DNA of 64,000 bases from Datura wrightii. Its lineage: Eukaryota; Streptophyta; Magnoliopsida; Solanales; Solanaceae. The first letter of the stretch is position 1. The number at the start of each line of letters is the position of its first letter. The position numbers were made by a program, and so were the translations under genes. Under the pieces are notes generated by a model that did no database searches, had not been told where the DNA came from, and saw only the letters and a list, made by a program, of their open reading frames with translations. Below are positions 31,984 through 43,785 of the stretch, piece after piece. Location: positions 6,200,001 to 6,264,000 of the forward strand of contig JASDFA010000002.1 of NCBI GenBank assembly GCA_035772735.1, in the 5' to 3' direction.

Positions 31984-33406
31984 TGTTCGGTGCATAGTAT
32001 GGGTATTATAAAACCGACACGCAAGTGCACGTGGTCGAACAAGTAGTAAGTGGCTTTAGTAAGCCAAGTATCGATCCCACAGAGACTTGGGTTAAGTGCA
32101 ATTTTCTCAAGTATACTATGTTTTTACTTCTAAATATGCTGACAACTAAACAACCAAAAATTGAATAATTTGTTTTATAAATTTTATACTAAACTACAAA
32201 CAATTATCTACTCTGAATTTGGACTATGGATAAAAGCATGCTGAGGTTAAAGAACATGTAATGAAACTGATTATCATCATAAATTGGTTAATCTTTCCTT
32301 CCAGTTGCTAGCCAAGAACAATTGCCAAGAGATTAAAACTCTCGTATTTAATCTCACTTAAGAATCATGAACCATCCGTCTACATTTCTGTGATCAAAAG
32401 CAATTCATGTTCTAGCCATACAATTCCGGTTCCTAAATTGACTAATACGACTTTCAAGTATATTTCTATCAGGAAAGCACATCAAAACTCAATTTTCCCA
32501 AATCAAGTAAAGAACAATATCCTATTAATTCACAACTTTCCAATTTCGTGCTCTCTCGAGTGAAATCGGACTTTTTAGATGTACATTAATGTAGGCCACA
32601 CACCAATGCAGTAGAAACAAGAATTAATAGAACAACATGGAAGAAACAGATGAAAAACCATATAATTAATAATCAAAATTGATCATAAGTGTTCATAACC
32701 TCAGCAAGGAAGGGAATTAGCCACTCATTTGTGGATTAATCATCCTAAAACAAGTGTTAATCATACAAACAATTGAATTAGAGAAGAAAGAAAGAGAGAA
32801 AAAACCCGGAACTTTTCGTCCCTCAACTGCCTGTAACCCACGTCCTTGCTCCACCAAGTCTGAATTATGAAAAATACACTTAAGTGTTCTATTTATACTA
32901 GTGGAAATTTTTCCCGGAATAATGAGCAACGTGTCACGGAGTGCATCGCAGAGCACTGCCTCCGTGACACGCCGTGAAGGCGGACCCTCACTGGAACTGG
33001 GGGTCCGGGAAATCAAACACCAACGTGGCACGGCGTGCAACGCGGAGGCTAGCCACCGTGCCACGGAGCAGATGCGAACCTCCACTGGAAATTGGTGAAT
33101 TTTCATCCTCCAGGCAGAATGCCTCCGCGATGGTAGCGTGACACGGCTCCATCACGGAGCCCCTTTAATTCATGCAGTCCTATGCCTTTTTCCTTGCTCG
33201 CATCCAAGTCCAACTCCGATATCATCCAACATGCATTTTAGCTTCCCAAAATCACATTTTACCTACAAAACAATGCTAATCATGTTGGTTAGTATAAATT
33301 CACATTTTATTACCAATTACATGAAAATGTATACGCATTGCTAGATAAACAAGGCGAAAATGATACTTTTGAGTATCACTTGTGCATATAAATCTGCCCA
33401 AGATCA
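31984..33406 (-). repeat. 3' LTR (or solo LTR) of N
   Basis: TGTTCGGTG...CCCAAGATCA, flanked on both sides by GCACT, so taken alone it is a perfect solo LTR in H. Same length as 43786-45208. The plus-strand TATA complement CTATTTATAC is at about 32889-32898 and hairpins at 32930-33160. Confidence 0.93.
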
Positions 33407-33805
33407 GCACTTTGATCTTCTTGCCACAACTCCATTTTGGGGGGTCCTCCATCGGTGGTTTTCCCATTAGATCTTGCAAATCAACCATCTTAGCAGTATC
33501 TGCTTGATCAAACACGTTGATCACTGAAAGTTCCTCATACACGGCCGGAAGCTTCGTGGCCTTGTACATGTCAAATACCTACACCTTGTCGTGTGCCCGC
33601 ATAGTTAGCTGCCCTGCAGCTACATCTATCAGAGCTTTCCCGGTCGCCAAGAAAGGACGTCCCAAAATAAATGGGACTTTCGCATCCGGCTCAAAATCCA
33701 GCACGACAAAGTCTACCGGGAAGATCAGGGAGCCCACTTGCACCAGCACGTCCTCCACAATGCCATCTGGTCTGGCCAAAGAATGATCCGCTAACTGCAA
33801 GATCA
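33407..33805 (-). repeat. 399-bp duplicate of H protease/integrase-tail sequence inside N
   Basis: It matches 45209-45607 base for base in length, with about seven substitutions, mostly C/T or G/A. It includes the GCACT duplication, the H-specific join of integrase tail to protease, and a stop shared with the H copy at about 33580. It ends at CAAGATCA, where it switches to N's polypurine tract. Confidence 0.93.
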
Positions 33806-33821
33806 CTTACCCCACACTTAA
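33806..33821 (-). other. Polypurine tract of N
   Basis: The minus strand TTAAGTGTGGGGTAAG, as in H. It is now followed by the H scrap instead of the LTR. Confidence 0.9.
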
Positions 33822-35647
33822 ATCCTTGTTCGTCCTCGAACAACAAACATACAATTCATGCAATTTACATCCCAACCTTCGCTACTATAGTGCGACAATT
33901 TAAGCTACGGTCATACCGATCATTCAATATGTCAAATCATCAAGAAAACATGCATGGTCTTAACAATGCAATGACCTTCAATACATTAAGACTTCCTAGA
34001 CTTTAAGAATCGACTCTCGATATCGGCAAACTCATGCAAATCAGCTAATCAAGATATCCGACACGAAAATCAATCTTCCATCAAGCATGTGCCCTCACAA
34101 CTCAAGAGAATCTTCCCCTTTTTGCTTATGTGACACACAAACATTCAAGTAGGGGCATGTAAAAACAATCTCACTCTCTCTCCCAAAAGAATTCACATGC
34201 ATCATGTCATGACCCATAAGCTTGCCCTTAGTGTATTACTCCACTAATATAAAGAAATGCAATGTAAGATCACGTAGGACTTTAATGGGTTGTAATGGAA
34301 GCTATGGAACTAGTATATATTGAATTAGCCAATAATAACCACTAGCATCCTTAAGCGCCTTTGCAACACATTCCCATCAACTCATGGACATTGTTTCTTT
34401 CTTTTCTTTTTTTTTCCATCATCCCATTCTTGATGATTTACCTTAGTATGGCCCATTTCATTAAGCACACTTGACACAATAACAAAGGTTATTCATGCAC
34501 CTTCATTATCATTTGTTTATAACCAGTGCACCTTCAACCTTTTCTTTTCTTCCCTCACTCTGCTTTTCTTTTTCTTTTCACCATTTTCACTCTTTGACAC
34601 TTTGGGAACATTATTTTCTCTTCTTAAGCGCTTAAGAGTTTTGTATAGACTTTACGGCTAATGAAAAGAAGGAATTAAGCTCAGTTTATACTTTTTGGAC
34701 ACAAGAAAGAAATAATCGGCTAAAGGCTCAAAGGGCTGACTAGGGTATACAATCACAGAAAGGGGGAGTATGACAAGAAGAATAGAAACTCTCGGTTAAA
34801 ACAAAGAAATGCCTACATCCTTTCCTACAATACACCTCCTTCATTTTGTTTTATACACACACTAGGCAAGTTCTAGACACTTCACAATAGCATGGAATAT
34901 CAACAGCTCACTACACACTTTATGCACATGCTCGATTCAAGATGTATTCACAGACTCTTCAATCAGCTAATTACATGAATTCAAACATTAAGCCTCAATC
35001 ACACCGAATCGAACTCTACAACCTAGGTATCTCAACATATTTACAAGATTGCATGCTTTCATACGAATCACCTTTGCATTTTGAATATCAGGTACAACAC
35101 GCAACCAAAAATTCACAACCATATAGTAACTACAGGTTCCGGGATGCAATCAACAAAAGAAAAAACTAAAAATAAATTAAAATAACTACTCCTACCGACT
35201 ACATTTCCCTTAAGACGGTCGTCATCCATCCATCATAGAGAACGGTCACTAACTATGACGTCGGTTCAATGGGACCCTTCTTAGTAAAAGAACTGAAAAC
35301 AAACGCCGAGAAACCCAAAATTAAAAAGAATTGAAATATTTTGCAAACCATCGATCATTTCAATAGAAAAATTATTTACAAAATATTTTAAATATGAACA
35401 AAATATTTTCAAAAAAAAAATTAAAAATATCGATCATTTCGATAAGCAAAAAAATATTTACAAAATTTTTTACAGAATCAGCTGGCAACATTCAACAACA
35501 CACATCAATTCCACAAATATTTACAAATACAGAACAGATTGAAAATTTACAAACACAGGGAAACATAACATACAAAATAACAGAGAAGAACATACAAACA
35601 AACCAGCCCAGCCTAGCACCTAACTACTCCCACCCCACACTTAAACC
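33822..35647 (-). other. N non-coding 3' internal tract
   Basis: AT-rich, no supported gene. Collinear with H 27580-29303 and E1 1-1315. Confidence 0.75.
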
Positions 35648-35667
35648 GAACACTGTCCCCAGTGTTC
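35648..35667 (-). other. Hairpin after the N extra ORF
   Basis: GAACACTG, TCCC, CAGTGTTC, a perfect 8-bp stem, with the PPT-like tract (AAGTGTGGGGT on the minus strand) beside it at about 35630-35643. Confidence 0.8.
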
Positions 35668-35710
35668 ACAAAAATTAAATAGCACAAAATCGGGTGGTGG
35701 AACTCCCTGA

Positions 35711-36931
35711 TCAGTCAAAGTATTCCACTTCTTCATCAGGTGTTGCTGCCTCATCTCCCATGTCCGAGTTGCCTCCGTCGTCATCATCGGACTCCACATC
35801 GGAGTCCTCCCGACGTGTCTCCTCATCTGTGGGGACGTCATCATCAGTGGGCTCTACAAAGGCTGGCCCCACTCGGCATAGAGCCCTGGCATTTTGGCCA
35901 AACGGGTAATCTAGCTCGAGCTGCCATAGCTCCCCCTCCGTGGCCGGTCTCCCACCGATCCTTAGCTGGAGCATTTGCATCCCATACATCCGCGCCATAT
36001 ACTGGTCATCACGAGCATGTCGTTCGCCAAGTGTCAGTACTGGCCCGTGGGTGGTGTCGGGAGCCTTAGTTTTGGTCACATCCAAGGCCCGCCGCTCCAA
36101 TTGCGGGATATAATCGAGGGCCTCCTCCTCAACATCGAGGCCCCGAAGAAAGGTGGTGAGTAGTCCACCGAAACCATACCTGTGGCCCTGGTGCAATCGG
36201 GCTCTCTTCATGGCGGATATAATGACCGCCCCGACATTAATCTCCAGCCCTTTCATCAGGGCGTACACCAGGCAAACACGGTCCCGGGTCACATCAGTCA
36301 TGTGTACCCCCGGGATTAGGCACGAGCAGACTATCTTCAGCCAGATTCGGGCTTCCCTCTTCATCTGAGAATATGGCAGAGTCTGGTGGTAGCCCCTTTC
36401 CTTGTGCCTGCTCCATCTAGCTGTAGATCGGGCCCCACATAGTGTGCGTCTGATGTCGGCATACGGTGGGGTAATGTTCAGCTGGCGGAGAACGTGGGCA
36501 TCTGTGTCCCGCGCTCCTATGATGGCATTTAGCTGGTGGGGCTCCAGAGTGACTATCTACCCTCTGATTTTGATGGTGTGACTTCTTATTGACGGGTTCC
36601 AGTTGGCATAGAACTCCCGGACCAGGTGCAGGTTGCATTCTTTGGGCTCCTCGAATATGAACTTTAGCCCAGCAGCCTCGATCCGGTGAACTATTCTGGG
36701 GAACTCCTGTGCTAGTGGCTCCCGTGCTATATGCTCCTCGGGGAAATATTTGTTCTCTTTATGCTTTGCGTACCACTTTTTCCCCTCGTCAGTCACCCAT
36801 CTCATTCCGTATTGGCGGCGCTGGCCGCGTGGAACTGCTGGTGTAGCTGGGACTGCTGTGCCCAGTCTGAGTCGCTTTCTTCCGGTGCCTGAAGTTGATT
36901 CACCCTTCCCTTTATCTTGTCTGCTTTCCAT
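35711..36931 (-). pseudogene. Extra ORF of N (putative plant transposon protein domain), one nonsense codon
   Basis: One frame of 407 codons from ATG 36929-36931 to TGA 35711-35713, with no indel relative to E1. The only break is TAG at 36557-36559, where E1 has CAG (Gln, within KIRGQIVT). The N-terminus carries GRKRLRLG, a possible nuclear localisation signal. The FYANWN, VYALMKGLEINVGAVI and acidic-tail features match E1. No signal peptide or membrane helix. The start is supported by the acceptor TGACAG|GCAAA six bases upstream and by H. Confidence 0.85.
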
Positions 36932-36936
36932 TTTGC

Positions 36937-37632
36937 CTGTCAACACAAGTCAACAATCGCCATGTTAAGCTAATTAAATATTAACTTCGGCTAAGGTCGG
37001 GTTACGCTAAATAACCCCACACTTAGTCCTTAGCTACAGTGATAACCTATGGCAAGAATAACTTTATTTACACAAAACAACCAGCTATACAATCATGCTT
37101 AGTGCGTTAAAAAGAAATTTTGACGGTATAACTTCTGCGTACTACCCAGACTTCGTACAGCTAATCACAATCACTACCATCGCAAACATTTTAACCCTCA
37201 CACTTAGCAAAGACAAAACAAAGAAACAAAAATAACAACAAAAATTTATATACATTAACCTATCCAACCAACCAAATACAAACAATTTTCAACATTTCCC
37301 CCAAACCCGAGAATTCGTCATCTATTAACATTCAAACAATTTGTACAACGATTCAGCCCATTCAACACGTACAACCCAGCATACAATTCATGATTTCAAC
37401 ACATTACCCCCTTCAAATTCAACAACAAGCCCTAGAATTGATTTCTTCCATCAAATTCGAATAATTTATGCAATCAACAAGTTCAAACAATCAAAACGAT
37501 ATTCCAAACATTTATCAATCAACAAATAACTTGAATTCATGCTTAATTTCGACTTAGGGCAATTTATTTCACCTCCCATGCTTAACATCAAAGAAAATCG
37601 GCAAACACTAGAGAGGGAATTGGAAAACATAC
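36937..37632 (-). other. Predicted intron in the leader of the N extra ORF
   Basis: Donor AG|GTATGT (plus strand 37627-37634), acceptor TGTTGACAG|G ending at 36937, about 696 nt. A PPT-like tract (ACCCCACACTTAG on the plus strand) is inside at about 37012-37026. Confidence 0.6.
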
Positions 37633-37818
37633 CTCGAAGTTGAAGAATTGAAGAAAACGCGGTAATTTGTTGCCTTAAGCCGTGGCACGTTGGTGGGAGA
37701 GGGGTTTTGGGATGTTTGGTCGCGGAAGAAATTGAAAATGAGGGGAAAAGGGAAGAATTCGGGGTTTAAAAGGTAGAAAAACACGCGGGTCACCCGGCAA
37801 CCCGGTGTGACCCATCGC

Positions 37819-37995
37819 GATATATAAGGCAACGTGTCACGGAGTGCATCGCGGTGAACTACCTCCGTGACACGGAGCCATCGCGACAGCATACTGAAAA
37901 TTTTTAAAATTTCCAGGTTACACCTCAACGTGTCACGGAGGGTAACGCGCAGGTCCTCCTCCGTGATACGGAGCTATCGCCCCAGCTCACTGTCT
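37819..37995 (-). promoter_or_regulatory. N internal promoter: LTR-like hairpins and TATA box ahead of the extra ORF
   Basis: Hairpins at 37831-37874 and 37926-37974 lie directly upstream (minus strand) of TTATATAT (37819-37828). The first hairpin matches N's own LTR block (from 44728) almost base for base for about 26 bp, starting GCAACGTGTCACGGAGTGCA. Spacing hairpin-TATA-leader exon-splice donor mirrors the LTR promoter. I infer separate transcription of the extra ORF. Confidence 0.6.
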
Positions 37996-38221
37996 TCTAC
38001 ATTTTATTAATTTTTCATACCTCGACTTTTCCTTCACGATTCCGTGCACATTTTTCTCCGTTTGACCTGAAAATCATCTCACTAAATAAAATTGGTTAGA
38101 ATAATAGGTTTCACCTAACTAAAAATAAAAAATACTAACTAAAACAAAAAATTTTGTAATCAATCAAGAAAAAGAAAAAGAAAAATCTATTTACACTTTA
38201 CAAAATGAAAGAAAAAATTTT

Positions 38222-38239
38222 CACGGGTTGCCTTCCATG
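38222..38239 (-). other. Post-pol hairpin (N copy, damaged arm)
   Basis: CATGGA, AGGCAA, CCCGTG on the minus strand: the 5' arm has two changes, one leaving a G-U-type pair and one a mismatch. 52 bases past the gag-pol stop. Confidence 0.7.
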
Positions 38240-38290
38240 AAGCGCCTGGTTTACCATCGCGGCTCAACGTCATTTAAGCTCAATTGTCCG

Positions 38291-41245
38291 CTAGGTGATG
38301 GACGATTTCTCTCGATCACTATCCTCCCCCCAGTAGTGCTTACACCTTTGGCCATTTACTAAGAACGTAGCACTCTGATCTTCTTGCCACAATTCTACAG
38401 CCCCATGAGGGGTCATTCTTACCACTTCAAATGGTCCCGACCATTTAGACCTCAGCTTTCCAGGAAACAACTTCAATCTCGAATTGAAGAGTAAAACTTT
38501 CTGTCCCGGCTCGAAAATGCGATGCACCACATGCTTATCATGCCATCTTTTAGTTCTTTCCTTGTAGTACTTGGCACTCTCATAGGCATGCCAGCGGAAC
38601 TCATCAAGTTCACTGAGCTGCATTAGTCTCTTTTTGCCCACCAGCTCTAAGTCCATATTTAGCTTTCTGACAGCCCAGAAAGCTCGGTGCTCTAATTCCA
38701 CCGGAAGATGACATGCTTTGCCATAGACCAATCGGTATGGTGAGGTTCCAATCGGTGTCTTGTATGCAGTTCTATAAGCCCACAACGCATCATCAAGTTT
38801 GCTGGACAAATCATTTCGTTGTGTATTCACTATTTTCTGAAGAATCTGCTTCACTTCTCTATTTGACACCTCTACTTGCCCACTAGTTTGGGGGTGGTAT
38901 GCTATTGCCACTTTATGGCGCACCCCATACTTGGCTAGTAATTTCTTGAAACTTGCATTGACAAAATGAGCCCCTCCATCACTGATAATGGCTCGGGGTG
39001 TCCCGAACCTTGTGAGGATGTGTTTTTTCACAAACTTCGTTACTACCTTGTTGTCATTCCTGGGGCAAGCTATTGCTTCCACCCATTTTGATACATAATC
39101 TACAGCCACCAAGATGTAACGATTACCAAATGACGGTGGGAATGGACCCATGAAGTCAATGCCCCATACATCAAAGGGCTCAACTTCCAGTATATTCTGC
39201 AGCGGCATCTCTTGTCTTCTGCCAATTGATCTTGTACGCTGACATCTATCACACATTTTGACATACGCCATAGAGTCTCTGAACAGTGTTGGCCAAAAGA
39301 AACCTGACTGTAGAACCTTGTGCGCTGTTCTCTCGCCTCTGTGATGCCCTCCATACAATGAAGGATGGCAGCCCCTCAACACCTCTGCAATCTGACTCTC
39401 TGGGATGCATCTTCTCATTACCTGATCTGGTCCCTGTTTGAATAAATATGGTTTATCCCAAAAATAGTGCCGGCTATCATGCCTCAATTTCCTTCTTTGC
39501 TGGTCTGTTGCCTCAGGTGGGTAGACTCCGCTCACTAGCAAGTTGACTATGTCTGCATACCAGGGAACTTCAGCTTCTCCAACTGCCAAGAGTTGCTCAT
39601 CTGGGAACTCTTCATTTATGTTATCACTTTCCATCACATACGACCGACTTTCCAGTCGTGATAGGTGATCTACTACTTGGTTCTCGCTCCCCTTTCTGTC
39701 TCTTATCTCAAGGTCGAACTCCTGCAACAATAAGATCCATCCAATCAACCTGGGCTTAGCATCCTTCTTATTGAATAGGTATCGAATAGCTGCATGATCG
39801 ATGTACATCACAACTTTCGAACCCACCAAATAGGACCTGAATTTGTCAAATGCAAACACCAAGGCTAGCATTTCCTTCTCTGTGACTGTGTAATTGCTTT
39901 GGGCCGTATTTAGTGTTTTGCTTGCATAATAAATAGAATGGAAAATTCTATTTTTTCTTTGCCTCAATACGGCTCCCACAGCCACATCACTGGCATCACA
40001 CATCAGCTCAAATGGTTGTTCCCAGTCAGGAGAAGTAAGTATAGGTGCTTCTATCAATTTCTGCTTCAACTTTTCGAATGTTGTAACACACTCATCATTC
40101 AACTCGAACATTACCTCTTTTTCTAGCAATCTGCATAGCGGTCTAGAAATGTTGGAAAAGTTTTTGATGAATCGTCTGTAGAATCCTGCATGCCCAAGAA
40201 AACTGCGCACACCTTTCACTGACACTGGTGTTGGCAACTTTTCAATAACCTCGATCTTAGCACGATCGACTTCCAACCCCTTTTTAGATACTTTGTGGCC
40301 AAGGACAATACCCTCCTTCACTAAGAAGTGGCATTTCTCCCAGTTTAATGCAAGGTTGGATTCCTCACAGCGAGCCAGCACCCTGTCAAGATTCTGCAAA
40401 CAAGAAGCAAACAAATTACCGAAAATAGAAAAATCATCCATAAATACCTCAACAAAATCCTCCACCATGTCATGGAAAATAGCCATCATGCATCTCTAGA
40501 ATGTGGCGGGTGCATTGCATAACCCAAACGGCATTCGCCTGAAAGCATATGTCCCATAAGGACAGGTGAAAGTAGTCTTCTCTTGATCCTCCGGAGCTAT
40601 GGCTATTTGGTTATAACCAGAGTACCCATCAAGGAAGCAATAATATTCCTGTCCTGCCAACCTATCCAGTATTTGATCAATAAAAGGGATGGGGTAATGA
40701 TCTTTCCTCGTGGCTTCGTTTAGCTTTCTGTAGTCCATGCAAATCCACCAGCCTGTGACGGTTCGAGTAGGGATCAACTCATTTTTCTCGTTGGTGACTA
40801 CAGTCATCCCCCCTTTCTTTGGAACACATTGAACGGGGCTGACCCATTCACTGTCTGAAATTGGGTAGACCACACCTGCATCAAGCCACTTGATTATTTC
40901 TTTCCTTACCACATCCTTCATTGTTGGATTAAGTCTCCGTTGCGGCTGAACTGTTGGTTTGGCTCCTGTCTCCATGAATATCCTGTGTGTGCAGAAAGCT
41001 GGATTGATACCCTGAATGTCTGACATCTGCCAACCCATTGCTTTCTTCCTCTTTCTGAGGACACCCAATGCGGCCTTTTCCTGTGCCTCCGTTAAGTCTG
41101 CAGAGATGATAACTGGTAACGTCTCCCCCTCCCCCAAAAAGATATATTTTAAATGGGGAGACAATTCTTTCAGCTCCAGCTTCGGTGCCTCCTCAATGGA
41201 TGGTTTTGGCAAAGGCTCTAGAGATCTCATCAATGATTGAAATTC
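38291..41245 (-). pseudogene. pol: Pol of N: reverse transcriptase, RNase H, integrase
   Basis: Same frame as gag-protease; a TAG at 40496-40498 splits it. The first part (40499-41233) has the RT fingers, with WVSPVQCVPKKGG, CMDYRKLNEATRKDHYP and LDGYSGYNQI. The second part is a 732-residue stretch: catalytic VFMDDF near residue 15-20, RNase H Asp165, Glu205, Asp231 (YIDHAA) and Asp274 (VVDHLSR), integrase zinc finger H375...C413-x2-C416, and integrase D444, D504, E540. The end reads HYWGED...REKSSIT. All catalytic residues I can identify are present. The only lesion is the nonsense codon. Confidence 0.95.
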
Positions 41246-43651
41246 CTATCTCCTCAGATGATTCTGTGCTCCATTCAACAATTGGACCATTCCACACGCC
41301 TCTCTATCTCCTAAATGATCGGAGTGCGTCAACGCTCTTTCCAATGGGTCTTGAGATTCAACAATCTGCCTAATTTCTTCATGTTCAACCACATTGATTG
41401 CTGAAAGCTCCTCATTTATAGCTGGCAGCTTCATGGCTTTTAACACATCAAATACCTTTATTTTGTCATGTGCTCGCTTTGTGAGTTGCCCCGCAGCTAG
41501 GTCGATTAATGCTTTCCCGGTTGCCAAGAAGGGTCATCCCAAAATAAATGGGACTTCCGCGTCTGGTTCAAAATCCAGAACAACAAAATCTACCGGGAAA
41601 ATTAGAGAGCCAACTTGCACTAGAACATCCTCAACAATGCCATCCGGCCTAGCTAAGGACCGATCCGCCAACTACAAGATTACGTTTGTAGGTCTAGGAC
41701 TCCCTAGACCCAACTTTCTGAATACCGAAGATGGCATCAGATTTATACTTGCCCCCAAGTCACACAATCCACAAGCTCGGATGCTCTGCCCAATAGTAAG
41801 CTGGATAGTAAAACTTCCAGGGTCTTTTAGCTTTGTGGGCAATCTATTTTGGATCTGGGAAGTGCACTCCTTAGTTAAAGCCACCGTAGCATACTCAGTC
41901 AAACGACTTTTGTTGGCCACGATGTCTTTTATGTATTTGGCATATTTAGGCACTCCCTGCAAGACATCAACAAGAGGTAAGTTAACATGTACATGTTTAA
42001 GCACCTTTATGAATTTCTTGAAACACGCCTCCTCTTTTTGTTTCTTGAGTCGTTGAGGGAACGGGGGTGGAGGTCTTTCTGATTCATCTTCTTTAGTCTT
42101 CCCCCTTTCCGAACTTTGCTCCCCCTCAACTTCTGCTGCTCCCGAATGTTGGGGTGGTCTTTTTGGTTCCACCTCCTTCAGCTGCAAACCACTCCTTGTG
42201 GTCACTGCATTTACCTGCTTCGGATTCGGATCCGTGTCGCTTGGCAGTCCTCCTCTAGGCCTTGTATTTTGGGCACTAGCAAATTGCCCAAATTGATACT
42301 CAAGAGCCTTGGTAGCTAACTGATTGTTTTTCACTTCGGCTGCCAATTTCACATAGTCAGCCTGCAATTGAGCTTGGTTAGCTATCATGGTCTTGAACAT
42401 CTCCTCAATGTTGGGTGATGGTGGTGGAGGAGGTGCATTGTTATTTCTGAATTGAGAATGGTAGTTATGTTTCCCTCCTTGATTCCTTTGCATACCCTGA
42501 CCCGCACTTTGGCCTTGATGGTTGTCGCTACCCCATGAGAAATTTGGATTATTCCTCCAATTTGAATTGTAGCTACTACCATACTGCTGGTGATTTCTTT
42601 GTGCATTACCCACAAAGTTTACTGAGTTAGGATTTGCTCCACAGCACTCAGCTGAGTGATCACTGCTTCCACACACTTCACACCACAATTGCTGGACTGC
42701 ATTAACTGGAGCTGATGGCTGGTTCAAAGTCATGTTGCTGAAGTGGTTGTTCAATTGATTTTGCAAGGCAGCTATCTGTGCAGTGATAGCTGTAAACCCA
42801 TCCACTTCAAGCACTCCTGCTGCTTTCCTTGCCCCACCTCGTGATGAATCAGCATTCCATTCTGGATTGCCCTGTGAAATCCGGTTTAGCAAGGTGTACA
42901 GCTCCTCATAAGTCTTTTCCAGCGCTTGCCCTCCAGCTGCTGAATCTAGCAATATTTTGGTGTGGGGTTCCAAACCCTCAATAAATGTGTGCACCAACAC
43001 CTCATTGGACTGATGATGATGAGGACAGTCCCGCAACATGGATTTAAATCTCTCCTAGGCTTGATATAAATTTTCTCCCTCCCTCTATTTGAAACTCAGA
43101 ATTTGACTTCTAAGTCTTGCTGTTTTACCAGAGGGAAAAAACCTTATCAAGAACTTTCGTGCAAGATCATCCCACGTTGAAATAAAATTTGGTGGCTCAG
43201 CTTTCAACCACCTCTTGGCTTCTCCGAGTAATGAGAACGGAAATAATGTAAGCCGAACATAATCAGGTGACACTCCAGCGGGTATATAAGTGTCACTTAT
43301 CTCCAAAAAGTTTTGGAGATGCTGTTGTGGGTCTTCATGAGGGAGACCGGTAAATTGCCCGCTTGTGTGCAACAATTGCACCATATTTTGCTTGAGTTCA
43401 AATCTCCCTCTAGGCTTTGGTTTGCGGATACTGGATGTAACATTATTGGCATGTGGGATTGCCACCTCGTGAACCGGCCTTGCTGCTGCTTCTTCGGGCA
43501 CTAACACTGCCCTCACAACCGGTGGATTTTGTTGCTCCATAATGGTCTGTCTGAGCAACTGCAGCTTTCTTTGTAGAGCTTCTCTTCTCTTACTGTGAAA
43601 TATACGTTCAGGCTCTATATAAGATTCCACCAGCTCTTTGTCTCTTGCCAG
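41246..43651 (-). pseudogene. gag: Gag-protease of N, nonsense-interrupted
   Basis: In frame with pol throughout (all segments share one phase). Start CTG at 43649-43651, as in E1. Gag domain, zinc knuckle (about 42650-42690), proline-rich linker and protease DLGASINLMP align with E1. Stops: TAG 43085-43087, TAG 43055-43057, TAG 41672-41674, TGA 41534-41536 (in GRPFLAT) and TAG 41246-41248. Where E1 is intact these are CAG, TGG, CAG and CGA, so each is a C-to-T or G-to-A transition. No frameshift in the whole frame of about 1787 codons. Confidence 0.95.
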
Positions 43652-43761
43652 TGTTCACAGCAATTAAGTCTGCAAAATATAGGCTAAGACCAAGTTGTCA
43701 ACACTTAAGAAAAGAAAATACAGTGAAATTAACACTTAAAACAAATTCACCAATTGCCAAG

Positions 43762-43779
43762 TCCCCGGCAACGGCGCCA
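43762..43779 (-). other. Primer binding site, tRNA-Asp type (N)
   Basis: The minus strand TGGCGCCGTTGCCGGGGA, consensus, six bases from the LTR. Confidence 0.93.
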
Positions 43780-43785
43780 AAAACT

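Noticed and set aside
31979..33411. Independent solo LTR insertion in H, unrelated to N
   Set aside because: It has a perfect GCACT duplication, but N's 5' LTR is followed by the same GCACT at the same H position and the LTRs have the same length. One insertion event plus rearrangement is simpler.
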